From NCBI GenBank assembly GCA_024305745.1, contig JAHRBS010000004.1:1054001-1118000 (forward strand): 64,000 nt of DNA, given 5' to 3'. Shown here one piece after another: positions 47,153-60,700 of the stretch. The position numbers were made by a program, and so were the translations under genes. Under the pieces are notes generated by a model. The model did not search any database. It saw nothing but the letters and a program-made list of their open reading frames with translations, and was not told where the DNA came from. Origin of the DNA: Polyporus tsugae (taxonomy: Eukaryota; Basidiomycota; Agaricomycetes; Polyporales; Polyporaceae). Position 1 is the first letter of the stretch. Every line of letters starts with the position of its first letter.

Positions 47153-50100
47153 ATGAAGAACATGGCCGACCGCAGAAAGCGAAAGCGATCTCCTGATGCC
47201 CGTGCAGCATACACCAGCATTCAGTGTCCGTGCAGCCCTTCTGATCCTATCTAGACCCTGACTCGGTCTGTCTTCCCGTAGCCGCCCTCGCCAGAATCAA
47301 GCCCAAACTCTATGGCAAGCATCCAGAATGGTGTTCCGTCCGTACGGATCTTCTTCAACTCGCAGAGCACGCCGAGTCGCTCTCCATGCACTGCCCGCGT
47401 GCGGTGAAGGGGGAATGGTCCCACCGCGCCGACGAGTTGGATGGCGAAGGTCAGCTCGACCGCTTCCCTTCGCGTGCCTAGACCGAACCACACGTCCGCA
47501 TCCCAGGAGTCGCTCTATGGAATGCGTCTTTAATTCACAGAGACATCCCGGACCACGCACATCGCGCCGTCTGCGCAGCACGTGCGTTTTCTCTCCCTTC
47601 TTTCTCCCACCAACCCACATATGGCTGTGGCAGTCAGGCTCGCTGGTTTTCGTCTTATCGAAGCTGGAATCGAACAGAAACCAAGTATAGATTGTATGCA
47701 ATAATCTCTTCTAACTCGTCCACGTTCACACCTAATCTCCGATGTTCCCACCAGCTCTCATCCACGTGCTTCAACTCGCCAGCAAAGTCGGTGCGAGCTT
47801 GGCAGGTCCGGCCATTGTTTTGCCGCCCTCATTCAAAACATCCCTTCATTTTCTTCTCTAATATCCACATGTAATAGACGTGGGGGAACCCAACCTCGCC
47901 GCTGGTGTCTTAGGTTCGGCAGCAAAGGTTGGATTCCGTTTTCGCTTTCGATTCCGCGGAAGCTTGACCAACGTGTAACCCAGTATGAAGAATCTCTTCG
48001 TGCCGCAGAAGACCCCCAAGGCGAGCATGCGCAGAGCAGGGCTCGAGCAGTCATACTTTACTACTCCAGCCGAATGGAAGCTGTATGCGGCGTTTTCTCT
48101 TAATGCGCCTCCGACTCCGCTTGACACCGTTCTCAGGCATGGCAAGAAGGCAATGCTGGTGTGGCTGAATTCATGCTCGAGAAGATTACAGGTGCGTCAG
48201 CTATTGTTTGATGACCGCGGGCGGGAAATGACGGGTTCCTGTTCAGACAGTGATCACTACCTCTCGCTTCTGACCCCATCCGATGTGAGAGACCCATGTC
48301 GTGCGTCCCCAACCCAAGGTGTTGATCGTCTGCGCTGAAGAGGAGAACGCTTGCCGGAAAGCTGCTGGCAATTGGGAAAGGAGTTCTCAAGACAACTATG
48401 CCTAGCAACCCGACTGGGGATAGTCCGAAGGATTCCACTAAATGGATCCAGCGCGCCTTTTCCATTGTCGAGCCGCTCGATGATGCGGCCGATCCCGGAA
48501 AAGGCCAGTTGAAGGTAAGCCCATTGTCGTATCTATCTATATCATTCACACGCACCAGCTAGGCCTATAGCGATCAATTCTAAGAACCTTGTGTAAGTGG
48601 GCCATCTGTGTTACTCGTCCCGAACCGGCACTGAATGCCATCCTTGCACGTGTGAATAGCTCGCGCCTACTTTCTCGCATCCTCACAAGATCCAGAAAAC
48701 TTAGCACGGGCGGAAGCAGCATTGCAGGAATTGATAGATGCCGCTGACACCTCCCTGGATCACGTAAGTGCGCCTTGTGCTATTGATGTCACCTAACGGT
48801 CTCAGCTGTTTCAGACATCTGCCGAGTATCAGCAACTTCGATGGATGAGGGTTGCAATTCTCAAGCGGCGTAGAGCGGCGCACGCCCCGCTTCTTGAAGG
48901 TAAATTTGCCAGTCGGACTACAGATGCCGACCGCGGTCAACATGTCGGATACCATAGCATTTCGGTCCATCATTGATCATATGGAATATTCTGAACGCAA
49001 CATAACGGAGTGCGTATTCTGAAACCACCATAATTAAACAAAACGGACTGACATGTCAACGGAACTTGGAAGCATTCTACACGAGCTACGGAGCCTCGGG
49101 CATGATCAGTTGAGTTCGGCGTTCTCTGGCCTCGTTCTCGCCGCGTTCGCTCGCATCCCGCGTACTCAATCTTCTGCCCAGCGCATTGGTCATCGCCACC
49201 CACCTTTACTGCGTGCAGCAAGGACTGGAGCCGCGGAACAGCTCAGGGCTTATGTATCTGGATCGTCTGTTGCTTTCCTTGATTTTCCACAGCTCCAAGA
49301 ACAGGGAACATGTACAAGCGCTTCAAGACGTCGCAAATGCTCTTAATCGTATGTCTAGCATGCTTTCATATGCGCCTGTTCGCTCACAGGGGTTATGTCC
49401 CCCATTTAGTTCTCGATAACAAGGGATTCGAGCTCCCAAAGATCCCAACAACTGCTTGCCTAACCGTAAGGAGCGCGCGCTATGCTCCAATTCGGCTTAT
49501 CTGAACCTCCGACGCAGCTGTTTTGGCAGTTCGGAGATCGGCTCTATCACGCTAAACGCTGGTCTGAGGCTGCTGACTGGTTTCTCGTCGGAACACATCG
49601 TGTGTTTGCATCGATGTCGCAAGTATCCAACCCTAAGTGTCTCCGCAAGGCGGCGCTATGTTACATTCAATGCGGTGAACACGCCCAGGCTTCCGTGATC
49701 ATTCGCCGCTGTCCATCCTCGGATGCGGCGACCCACTATGTCGCACTATTGGTTGCAGCCCATCAAGGTAATCTCTCTGCCAGTGGTGCCACATTCAGGA
49801 GCTGAAGTCTATCATTCTAATAGGCCTCGAGGATGAAGGTATCTCGATACGTCCGTCTAACCTGCCTTCCTATGATCGATGATCTTTCTCTCAGCTGTGG
49901 CTGCGGTTCATGAGATGGTGCATGCATCGAACTTCAGCAAGAAGATGCTACTCCTTGCCACTCGGCTGGCTAATGAAGCCGGGATGAAGAGCTTACTCCT
50001 TTCGGTGCTTCAAGCGTTGTTAGACGCGTCCATTCGGGACGGACTCGATAATCAAGCGGAGGCTATTACGTTGATTCGTTGTATCATCAGGCTCGTTCTC

Positions 50101-52126
50101 AGAACGATGTCAGAACCCGCGGCCGATCTGTGAGTTATCCTACAATTCACACGAATTATTTCTCTGATCATATATGAAATCTCGTCATACCCTAGGGCAG
50201 CGTTTGTTCCCATGGTTATACGTCACTTCTCGACGGGTGAGTTATTCGCGATAACTAAGTACCCGTCCCATGGTTTGTACTGAGGCGCCTTCGGCGCACG
50301 TTCCTAAGCTTTGTCACTAGTTACGGCGCTCCATTCGAAGACCAGCACCAACGTCGGCGTGAGAGATATCTCGTGGTTATGGCGAACCGCCTACAACACC
50401 GCTGTGCAGGGATGTACGGAGTGGGAGAACCATGAAGACGGCGTATCGGACCTGTTCGATATCGCAAGACAGTCCGGTAGTCGCGGGCAAAATCTATCAT
50501 TCCCGTCCGCGTCTGCGCAAATGCGCTTGTGGAATGCTCGGATGCTGAACTTCAAATGACATGAAACTTTCACGCGTTCGTTGACCGACCGCACGGTTGG
50601 GTCTTCGCAATGCATGCGGTCAGAATGCATCCTTCGGGCCGGGGGCCCGCCGCGAGCCTTGAGGGTTAAGAGATAGGACCAATCCACCTGTCCAGTCACT
50701 ACGCGCTGCTGCTGCTGTCAGTCCATTTCGCGTTTTCGATCGTCATCTGGGGCGCCCCCAAAGCAAACCCACACGCCTCGTAATAATAGAGTTGTGCGCT
50801 CGGCCCATATGGAACCGAGATACACTATCAGTCGTCGGAAGTGAAGGAGTAGGAACTTCAGCAGAAAAAATGCAAAAAAGAGTTATAATAGAGCCAACCG
50901 ATTTCAAAGAGATCCCAGAAGTGATGTGATGTGGACAGATGATGCGCGGCTCGGCGAAGACCCTCTCAACGCGCGCAATTTTCGTTCCTACTCAAGTTCG
51001 AAGCCGTCGTATCGAGACTGGGATTGCCTGCCCAAAACGTGGCAGCAGTTGAGTGATTGATAGTATATCGCCTATATCTCTTGTTCTGAGTATACTCGGA
51101 AACTCTGACCACTGCGCGCAGAGATAGCCAACCACGAACGCAAATGTGTGGGATGTGAGACAATTTTTGAACATTGCATAACTATACAAGACCTATTGGG
51201 ATGGTGGGTCCTTGCCCCTTGGCCATGTACAGAATCCGACGTCCCGTGCCACCTGCATACTTTCAGTGCCAGGAACGAAGTCTGTAGTAAGAAGGTACAT
51301 GTACATACCATCTCATCCCCAATTTCTTTAGTTTAATAGACACGAGTGGATGGAATTATTAATATTCGAAAACGATCACGAGCACGATCCATACCCCAGC
51401 AGTGGGGCCGCCCCGCTATGAAGGTGCGTTCACTGTTTCACTGCTCGCCCTTCTCTCCCCAGGACTGAGTGTAAATGTGTGAAACTTGGAACTAACTCGC
51501 CGCCGGCGCGCGTGACATCATACACTCACTTTCTCCCCACCACACAGGTTATCCTCCATACTAGTCTCGATCGTGCAGTCCTGTCGGTTGATAAATTCTC
51601 AAGATGGCTACGGGCGATCTGTACTATCTTGTTGTCGCGGAACTCGACGGCCGATAGAGCGAAAGCTGTTGGATATGTCGAACAGGCCGTTGGCGTGCTT
51701 CAAGAGCACGGCGCGGAAGGTGATCCCCAGGTACGGGTCGTCATGAATTCATTAGAAACATCTATCTTTGCTCAAAACAGGAAACAATTTCTCCGCATTA
51801 CTTGCAGGCATACCCAATGGACGAACGACATTGGCTGATGGGGACGGTGTACAACACCGGCATTGAGTGTCTGCAGTTCGTCCGATTCGCCTCACCACCA
51901 TAGCTGAATCATGCTGACGTTCACCGGCCACCAGCATGTCTTTCCTGGACGAGGCAAAGAGATGGTTTGAAGCTGCCGCCACAATCTGTCGGTATGTACC
52001 TGACGGAGAAGCTCGTGCAGAAAGGGTGAGGAACTTCCCTACTCGTCAGTGGTGTCGCACTCAAAGAGGGTGCACAATCAGGTTTCCAGAACGTATGCTT
52101 CCCTTCTAGCTCGGTACGGTGGCTAG
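47153..52126 (+). CDS. ZIP4: Meiotic ZMM protein Zip4/Spo22 (TPR protein)
   Basis: At least 26 short exons. The chain from 47,153 to 50,473 can be followed in frame through about 21 introns. It gives in order ALARIKPKLYGKHPEW, GVALWNASLIHRDIP, LRLAGFRLIEAGIEQKP, LIHVLQLASK, YEESLRAAEDPQGEHAQSR, LLAIGKGVLKTTMPS, WIQRAFSIVEPLDDAADPG, RAYFLASSQDPENLARAEAA, IIDHMEYSERNI, VANALNLLDNKGFELPKIP, LFWQFGDRLYHAKRWSEAA, VHEMVHASNFSKKMLL and WLWRTAYNTAVQGCTEWEN. It resumes at 51,549 with VILHTSLDRAVLSVDKFSRW and ends TYASLLARYGG at 52,126. These match the SPO22 family, a TPR scaffold for synapsis-linked crossovers in meiosis. Between 50,474 and 51,548 I could not trace coding sequence, where about 150 residues are expected. 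That part is either exons I failed to find or a real lesion. Confidence 0.8.
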
Positions 52127-52883
52127 GTGTCCGTGGCAATTCTTGTAAAGGCACGCTGCGGTCTGAATGTCGGGAAACGATGAGTCTTGTCCCGTTCGCA
52201 ATCGACTACTGGCCCCATCCCCATGGCTGCGACTTGTCTTGCTGTGCCCCTGGAACCTTGCCACACTGGCTGCAGTCCATTGCCGTGTCTCGAGAATCTT
52301 CGTGCAACTTGGCGACCCCGGCTTGCCATTTTCACCTCGCACGCACCGCGTCACATAGGCATGACATCCATCGCCTGTCACCAAGGCCGTTGCCGCCGGA
52401 ATGAAAGGTCTTGGACAATTCCAGGGAGGTCGGGGTTCTGTTGAATGTGCTGGTGGAGCGTTTAGGCTTATGTAGATCGTCGCGATCCTGTTGACCGCTG
52501 TGTAATTGTCAAAGCTGTTTACAAAATTCCTGTCTCCGTTGGTTGCGATATGAAGCTATGAATCTCATCTTCGAGGCCATATAGACTCTGACGCTGTCAA
52601 ACTTGGTGCTTCACGACTGACTCGGCCAATGTGAACATGACTGATTCAAAAATGCTATTCAGCACCACTCATTGTGACTTTGATGTTGGAAGAGAGAGAA
52701 TCCGTCGCATATCGTGCAACGGTACAGGCTGACAACAATTACCATAAGCAGCAGATGAACATTCCGGGCGCCTTCTGGGAGGTAAGCAATCGCAAGTCGC
52801 GATCGGCAATGACGCGGGCGAGCTTGTCCTTGCAGCCACTGCAGCGTGCACTCCAAGACTTCTCCCAGTCCTCGACACTCACC
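52127..52883. other. Spacer between ZIP4 and cullin-4
   Basis: 757 bp containing the ZIP4 3' end and the cullin promoter. An open frame continues upstream of the cullin ATG to 52,674 but its residues are not cullin-like. Confidence 0.5.
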
Positions 52884-55800
52884 ATGACTGACGTATACAC
52901 TCTTCTGACGTTCCCCACCACGTCGCGCGCATTCAGCGTCTTGTCCTCTCAGCCCCAAACGGCCGCAAACTCTACTAGACACTCATCCCGGTCTGCGTCT
53001 CCCCCGCGCAAGATTCCTCGTCTGGATGGCGTGTCTGATCCTCACTTCGCTTCTGTCCCCAGTTCGCGCGCGGGCATTGCTGAACCTACGGACAGGAGGG
53101 GTCCTACTATCTTGCGCGTAATTGGGCTATCGAGTGAGCAGCCCTCAAGTTATTGTCTCCTACCGTAAAGACGCTGAAAGAGATATCACAGCTAAGCCAA
53201 CAGCCGAGACTGCGAAGAACGACGATTACGTGCTTGTTCGGCACACCATCAGCATCCTTCTTACCCGGGGCGGGGACAAGTCCTTGCCAGCCACATATGA
53301 CCGCATCTACCGCGCGTGCCGTGCCACAGTGGACGAGGCCGGCAAGGGGGAAGGCCTTTATGATGCCGTGAAGATCGCCCTTGAGCAGTGCGTGAGGGAG
53401 TTGGCGGAGGAGTTGAAGAATGAGGCTCGTAAGAGTGTGGAATGGCTGGTTCCCTTCACGGATACATGCGCGTGGTTTGAGAAGCAAGTGGTGAGTTGCC
53501 CCTCTCGCTCATCGCATCACCTACCTTCATCTGTGATGACCTAGGGTTTGCTTCAGTCTCTCCTGGCGTACCTTGACACCCGCTATGTCGCGGCGACAGA
53601 GCAGTTGTCTGGAACGAAGTACGCTTGTTTCTCGTTGAATGCGAACACCGACTTATGCGAACTCATAGACAACTGGCTTACATCATGTTTACCAACAAGG
53701 TGATCCAGAATGCCGGAGTCACCGACGCGATCATGTGTGGCATTGCAGACTGGCTCGATTGGGAACGGACAAATAAGTGAGTCATGCATGCCCCCCTCTC
53801 GCGAACAGGTGCTCATAACTCGACTCAGAGTAGTACATCCTCTTCGGCCCTACCTTCCCAAACTCGTCCGACATATTCGTGCATACGGTCTCTACGTCGA
53901 TAAGATAGAGACGGTCTACCTCAACCTCACGCACACCTACTACACCAAAGAATCAAACGACCTGGCCGAGGGCAACATACTGAGTGCAGCCGACTTTCTA
54001 GAACATGTCAAACGCCGCTCTGCCGAAGAGCGGGCTCGCGCAGAGGAAGTCTTGATCGGCAGCAGCGTGGTGTCGGTCCACGATACTGCAGACAACGCTC
54101 TTCTTGTGGGGAGGCTTCAGTGGCTCGCTGATGACGGTGAGCCTTCTATTGCCCTCTACCTTCTGGATCTCATTTTGAACGATTCGGACTCTACAGCTCT
54201 AAGCACGCTCATTAAAGGACGGAATGACTCCCAAATCAAGTCCATGTACGAACTATTCGCTAAGGTTGGTGGGCTCAAGGTACTTAGTGCCTCGTTCAAG
54301 GTGCACACCCAGGTACGGCAAATACAGTCACATTCCGTTTGCTACACCCTCAATGTTATTCTAGAAAGAGGTCAAAGGCATTGTCACGGACATTGCGAAC
54401 GACGAACAGATGGTGCCTCGCTTGCTCGATTTCAAGGCCTTCGCCGACAAGCTCGTTGCCACCTGCTTTGTCGACGCAGTCTCACCACCTCCCGGTGCTG
54501 CAGCTCCCCAGCCTCAAGCATCCTCTTCTACGGCTTCCATAGCACCCGCTCCACCACCTATCGTCCAGCCCAATCGCGAGTTCTCGTATGGCCTCATTGA
54601 CGCGTTCCAAGCAGGCTTCAAAGCACGCCACAACAAGCCTGCCGAGATGATCGCAAAGCACATGGACAAAGCTATGCGACGCGGGCAGAAGGGCAAGCGA
54701 GACGAGGATTTCGCCGCAGAGCTCAACGACGTCCTCACGCTATACCGCTTCACGGACGACATGGACGTCTTCCGGACGTTCTATCAGCGCGCACTGGCCA
54801 AGAGGCTGCTCCTTGGCCGCAGCGCGAGCGACGACTTCGAGAAAAGCGTGCTGAAAAGGCTCAAGGAACGTAAGTACCGACTGTAGCTAACCTACGGGAC
54901 TATATGCGCGTATACACTCATGCCGTTGCGCAGAGTACGACCCCGACTTTGGAAACGGGGACAAGATGTTCAATGATCTCAGTCTATCCCGGGACTTGAT
55001 GGGTCGCTTCTACGAAGAACTCAGACTGGACGAGGCGAGCTCGCTGCGCAAGATGACCGCTATGGTCCTGCAGCGTAGCTCTTGGCCGTTCGCTGCGCGC
55101 AAAACGGACATTCTTCTTCCAGGATGGGTAAATGACATTTGCTTGGCCATTTGCCCTATATTGACGGTTGTTATTTCCCTGTTCGCAGATGCAAGACGAC
55201 TTGTCCAAATTCACACAGTACTACAAAGCGAAGCATCAAGGTCGGGCCCTTGACTGGGACCATGCTCTTGGCACCGCGATCTTAAGAGCACAGTTCTTGG
55301 CTGGGGAGAAAGAGCTCTCGGTCAGCCTGTATCAGGCTGTTATCTTGCTGCTGTTCAACGGTGATACGGAAATTGGGTATGCCGACATAAAGGAGCAGAC
55401 AAGCCTAGGTTTGTAAGGCAGTCTCTGATATAGGTTCTACCCTGACTTCAGTATCGTAGACGATGCCGAGCTACAACTGACGCTGCAGAGTCTTGCATGC
55501 GGCAAGAAACGGGTTTTGAAGAAGGAATCAGGCGGGAAGGACGTGAAGGCGACAGACAAGTTCATGTTCAACGTCGACTTCACGGACCCTCGGCGTGTGG
55601 TCCACATCAACTCCATCCAGTCCAAAGAGACGGTAGGCATTTTACGGGCACAACATACGTGTCTCCTGGTCAGCCAACTGATTCTCTGCTTGATACCACA
55701 CAGCCCGAGGAGACGAAGCGGACACAAAGCTCAATCGAGGCGGACCGGAAGCACGCGCTGGACGCGGCGATCGTGCGTGTGATGAAGGCGAAGAAAGAAC

Positions 55801-55958
55801 TGACGTACGAGCAGCTGAAGACGGCTACGATTGAGGCTGTCAAGAATCACTTTGTGCCCGAGGTGACGATGATCAAGAAGCGCGTCGAGGGCTTGGTCGA
55901 GCAGGAGTATCTGCGGCGGGACGAGGACGACCAGAATCGGTTCTTCTATGTCGCGTAG
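52884..55958 (+). CDS. CUL4: Cullin-4 (scaffold of CRL4 ubiquitin ligase)
   Basis: Ten exons (52,884-53,133, 53,192-53,490, 53,545-53,618, 53,669-53,776, 53,829-54,312, 54,365-54,869, 54,934-55,127, 55,189-55,408, 55,460-55,632, 55,704-55,958) join to 853 aa. The first 80 residues are Ser-rich and disordered (SASPPRKIPRLDG). Cullin repeats follow. The cullin-homology domain includes MVPRLLDFKAFADKL, NKPAEMIAKHMDKAM, RALAKRLLLGRSASDDFEKS and GRFYEELR. The C-terminal winged helix carries the neddylation site (IVRVMKAKK, Lys at about 797) and ends EQEYLRRDEDDQNRFFYVA. The match around LLDFK and LAKRLLLG favours CUL4 over CUL3. With Ddb1 adaptors CUL4 ubiquitylates chromatin and replication proteins. 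All ten junctions keep phase. Confidence 0.87.
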
Positions 55959-56414
55959 GCCTGGTGCGAGGTGTCAGAAGGTGTTTGAGAACACGTATCA
56001 TGATGAGGAGAATTGAATGACGGATCTAGGATGCATGATGACAGTTTGCATGCAGTTGGGAGCCGGGCACGCGGTACTAGCACGTCAGGTGTGGTAGTGA
56101 TGAAACGAACGCCCTTGATGCTGTGAAGACTGAAGTGCCTGTGGGACTTGGGAACGATTCGAGAAGGACTGCGACATACTGCAGCGTTTGAGAGAGAGAG
56201 ACTGTACTTAGATGTGGGTAGTTGGTAGGATGCGATGAGTGGACCGACAGAACGGATCCGTCGGGACGCGATCACGTGGAAGGGCCTATCCGGGAATGGA
56301 AAGAGTGTGACGGGGCTGTGACCGGCTCTAGCCCTCGAAGAAGAACCTCTGGCTGGCTTAAGCTTCAGCGAGGGGACTCGAGTGCGCCTTCGCCCCTTCT
56401 CCATCCCGCCCACC
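55959..56414. other. Spacer
   Basis: 456 bp between cullin-4 and the next start; nothing recognisable. Confidence 0.5.
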
Positions 56415-57789
56415 ATGGCCGTCGTCCTCACACACAGCCCATCCTTCGCCTCCCTCTCCTCTGCCCATGACTCCCCAAATCACTCTACCGACACCCCCCG
56501 CAGCCCCAAGGTTCGCTTCGACCACGACTGTGTAGTCATTCCAGACCCCGTCCCCGCCTCAAGGCTCCCTCGTCTCGTCACAAAATCTTACAGCCTTCCT
56601 CTCTGGAAGCGCAAACGGGACCCATCTCAAGTCTCAGAGTCCGAAGACGAGCCCTCTGAAGACCATGTTGTCTTCAAGGTCTCCGTTCCCAGGTCTGTCT
56701 CCGTCTCCCATTCGTCTCCCGGCCTCAACTCAACGCACTTCCTATCACCTCTTCCGTCACCACAGCATCACGACCAAAGCCCGTTCCCCTTCACGCGAAC
56801 CAGCTCGTGTCCCCCTCGTCCCCTGTCTCATCCACCCAGACCCCTCGTCCTCCACCTCTCCCACACGCAGGGGGCGTCCGAGGCGCGCATCTTTACCACA
56901 GCCAATGGCCACCGAGGCTGTCACCGTTCCTTTGCGCTCATGTTGCGCCCAGTGCTACCCCTCAATTGACAAGTGTATCAGCGAAGGTGAACACTGGCAG
57001 GTCCACTTCTCCCGCGGTGCCCTCCGCCGCCGCAAGTCCGTCTCAGATGCCCACTCGCCTTCTCGCACTCGTCATTCCCTCCGTGACGCCATGCCTGGCT
57101 TCGATGCCATCGTCGCTGTAGACGAAATCGACCGTCGCCACAAGTCTACCGGAATGGATGCACTTACAGCGTTCACCATCGAAATGCCCCCTACATCCCT
57201 CGACACCAGCACTCGACCGGAAGAGATCCCATTGCGGAGAGCGCTTTCTCTGCCTGATGCCGTCCATCCCACCCACACCAAACTTCTTCGCGATACCCAA
57301 CCCCGCACCTTCTCACCGTCTATCCAGGAAGAGGATGAATACCGCTCGTCCGCCCGGCGTACACCAGTTGCAAGCCCTCGGGACTCCCTCTCCGATCTAG
57401 CCGCAACCCGAGTTATGTGTGCTACAATCGCAATGGACTCCCCGGATCCCGAGGCTATGCCGCCCATCAAGCACTCTCTCTCGGAGGACTCCACCCTGAG
57501 CATGGACGGCAAACTGACATTTTCACCCATGTCGGCCCTCACGGACAACGACCGAGAAACGATCTCGTCCTGGTTCTCCAGCCCGGCCCTTGCCCAACAC
57601 GAGCGCGCATTTTCGGATTCTCCTGCATCATCGCCATCATCATCACCGCTCATCGACCATGCGCGCGCTCCGTCTGGTCTCGAACCGTCTCTTTCTCGCA
57701 AGAAACCTCTCATGGGAAGCATCTTCCGCGCATCGACGTCTGTTCTCAAAGGTTTCACCAGCATGGGCGGCGTGTCGATGGCCGTATAG
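56415..57789 (+). CDS. Ser/Pro-rich protein of unknown function
   Basis: Two exons (56,415-56,692 and 56,766-57,789) join through a 73-nt GT...CAG intron to 433 aa. The ATG lies in a CACCATGGCC context. The protein is largely disordered: an early RFDHDCVVIPDP block, a Cys cluster (RSCCAQCYPSIDKCISEGEH), repeated RRALSLPD/RRKSVSDA basic-Ser motifs that look like kinase or 14-3-3 sites, EDSTLSMDGKLTF, and a final KKPLMGSIFRASTSVLKGF. No domain is recognised. Consistent coding over 1 kb in exon 2 and a phase-keeping intron support a real gene. Confidence 0.7.
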
Positions 57790-60700
57790 GCGGTTTCCCG
57801 GTCGTGCCCCCTACTTGTCCTCTCCTCCTCCCATGCACTGCCTGTCGTGACATCGCTGTACTCTACTGCACCGCGTTTTCGTTATTGTCCTCTTCCGCTT
57901 TCTGCTGTCGTTTCCATCGCGTATCCTTGTCAAGGGTTCGGACGATGTGACTGGACAGTCCGTCTTCTTGTTTTCTCCGCCCCAACTGTGTGTTCATACC
58001 TTTTTTCGTCGCCGCAACCCTGGATATATCTCCATTTGTTGTCCTCTGCAACAATTCCAGCTGCCGCATCGATGCGAGTTATATATGTACTTATGTGTAA
58101 ATCTAGCTTTGCTGTAAATGTACTGTACTGGCACACGAGCATTATTCCGATCAAAGTGGCATGGCTGGCGGCGCTCTTCGGGCGGATGAAGCATGTCCCG
58201 TCCGTTGCTGGGGTCGACATGTTGACGACCTGCATTCATGCAACCCCGTGTGGCGTCTGCCCTGAGCCCCTTCCGGGCCCGCGACCTGATAGGAGCTCAT
58301 AGGACGGCATTCTTAGGACTCGCTATGGGCCCACCAACAAGTATAAGTATATTGCTGCCCCAGCTGCGTGATGAACACATTGCCGTCCTGAGTAAGTACT
58401 GTAAGTACTCAGAGTCAGTATGTGTAGAAATGACCACGCCGATATCGAATATCAGGGTGGGCGCCATCTTCACTTGGGAACGTCCGCCACATTGGGCCTG
58501 GGGAGCCAAATGTGGCATTCGCCATCGCCTGCGACTGGATGCAGATATTGGTCTCAGTCTGGACGACTTCTGGACGGCGCTCGACCTCCTCTGTTACTTT
58601 GTCCGGTCACTTACTCGACACTCACGAATGCTTAGCAAGCCCAGTCACTAAGGACCGACATGCACCAGATATTACATACAGTGGTCGCGTTACTTACGAA
58701 CGCCTCATAACGGGATGAAGCTAAGGTGAGAGTTAACAATGTGATCGAAGAAAATGGCCTCAGGCTGTTGTGATCGCAAGGTCCCGACGCACACAATGAT
58801 GACTGGTGCTACCTAGCCTGGAACATATGGGTCGTTGCTGATAACTTATAGATAGCCAGGGGACTGGCTGTGGGTAGATGGCGCTTGGACCTAGCCAGGT
58901 CCTGCAATGTCCGGTTGGTGACGTACTTATACCAAACTTATACACACCGGCCAGGGCTGCGGTAGATACTTACTTGATCATCGTTTCAGTGCGGGTTCGT
59001 GGCTTTAGTGCCGAAATCTTTCCCACCTCCCCCCCTGGTTGCAATTTGTCTTCGCCGATCGTCGATCACTGAACGCCACGACGTCGTAAATTGTTACCTA
59101 GTAGGCTTTGCAGCCTCGGAGAGTTCCCTTCAGGCCCAGGTCGCTCTTCATAGTGTGTGAGGTCTTTTAAATTTTAGGACGCATGTATGTTGCATGCTTG
59201 TGCGGCCAAGGTGTTAGTCCCATACCAAGGGGGAGGAGTTTGTGTCGAACCTAGCAAAGGGTATAGCCAGCCGAGGTTCTATTCGAGTCAAGGCAGTTCA
59301 AAGCACAACTACGTAGTGTCACTGTACATGTCGTGTTAACTCCCGAGGATAGAAAGCACACAATCTCACTGCTCAACCGGTACCCACGCGTTGGCTCACG
59401 GGCGTGCGCGAGTGTCCTCAGAGTTACTTATATGTCAAACACAAACCGATATGAGCGCAGGTCGGGGCCGGCGTAGCGTGCGCCGTTACGACACACTCCG
59501 GAGGACGTATTCAATTAAGTACCGCAGCTATTCAGTCCGAGTCCGATCACGGACGCGGAGAATACAAGACGAGGCGCGCTTTCCCCCTTGTCAAGGTGGG
59601 CATCTGCGCTACGTCGGTGCCTATAGCTAGCCATTGTAACTCCACAACCATCGATAAAGCCATCTTTTGCTCGTTCGAGTCGCCCGCATAGCATGCCCAT
59701 ATCCCAATCACCGACTGTCGAAAGAGAACACCTGGTTCACGTTTGAGCTGTGCCGTTGTGGATTCAATACTCCGACGAGAGTTTGGGCCGGATATAGCTT
59801 CCATAGCAGCGCTCTGAATCTCGAGGGCTCCGGTCGTCGTTTCTAGATCGGACATGCAAGGGAAGAGACCGACTTCTGAACCAGATATGGGACAGGCACG
59901 AGTACCAGTCAGTACTTCCCAGTAGCCCCATGACCAACCGGACGTCATTGTCGCTGAATGGAACCAATGGATGCACAATCAGCGATCCACGAGCCACGGT
60001 CCCTTCCTCGACCCTTCGTATATTCAGATCCGGTCCGGTCCGAACGTGAAAGGCTAACCAGGTTCTAACACGGGATACATGCCCTGAGCGGTTGTTGCTG
60101 GCTGCAGCAGGCTGAAAGGTTTCGGGCCCATGACAACACACCGTACGCGTTCCCGCACTACTTAGCGAGAAACGCGGCAGGCCCGGGGCCTGTCGGCTGG
60201 AGGAACTCTGCTTGAACATTCCATCCCTGGACGGAGAAGTGAGAGTAGTACCGAATGTGGCAAAAGAATGAGATAGGCCTGCTGACCACCTATACATAGT
60301 GACCACTTGAGGTCTGCCGTTAAGAACATGGGATTTGTGAGAAGGGGATGCCCCGCTTGTCAGATATCATGACAAAATGGAAGGTGTTCCCAAACCACTG
60401 CGCACAGAGGCACTGCATAGTGAGTGGGCCAGTCCGCGCACAATTAATATTGTAGCGTCGGTTTACAGCATAGGTACCCGCGGTCGGGCCGCCCCATCGC
60501 GAAAACTGATTGGAAGAGACGGTAATTGATTGCGTATCCAATGTACGAATGATTTACTCACGTCTGGATATTACGCGAGAGATATCCATGGCGGACGGAC
60601 CACCAACGGACGGCAAGCGAGCCGGCGACCCAGTCTGGCCGACGTTCGAGGTTACATCTCTTTTGAGTCGGGATTAGAGTTCGCTGGCAGTGGTTTCCCG

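Noticed and set aside
56693..56969. Continuation of the first open frame past the proposed intron in the Ser/Pro-rich gene
   Set aside because: Splicing at AG|GTCTGT to CAG|C joins the much longer frame that runs to 57,789. The unspliced tail is short and low-complexity.
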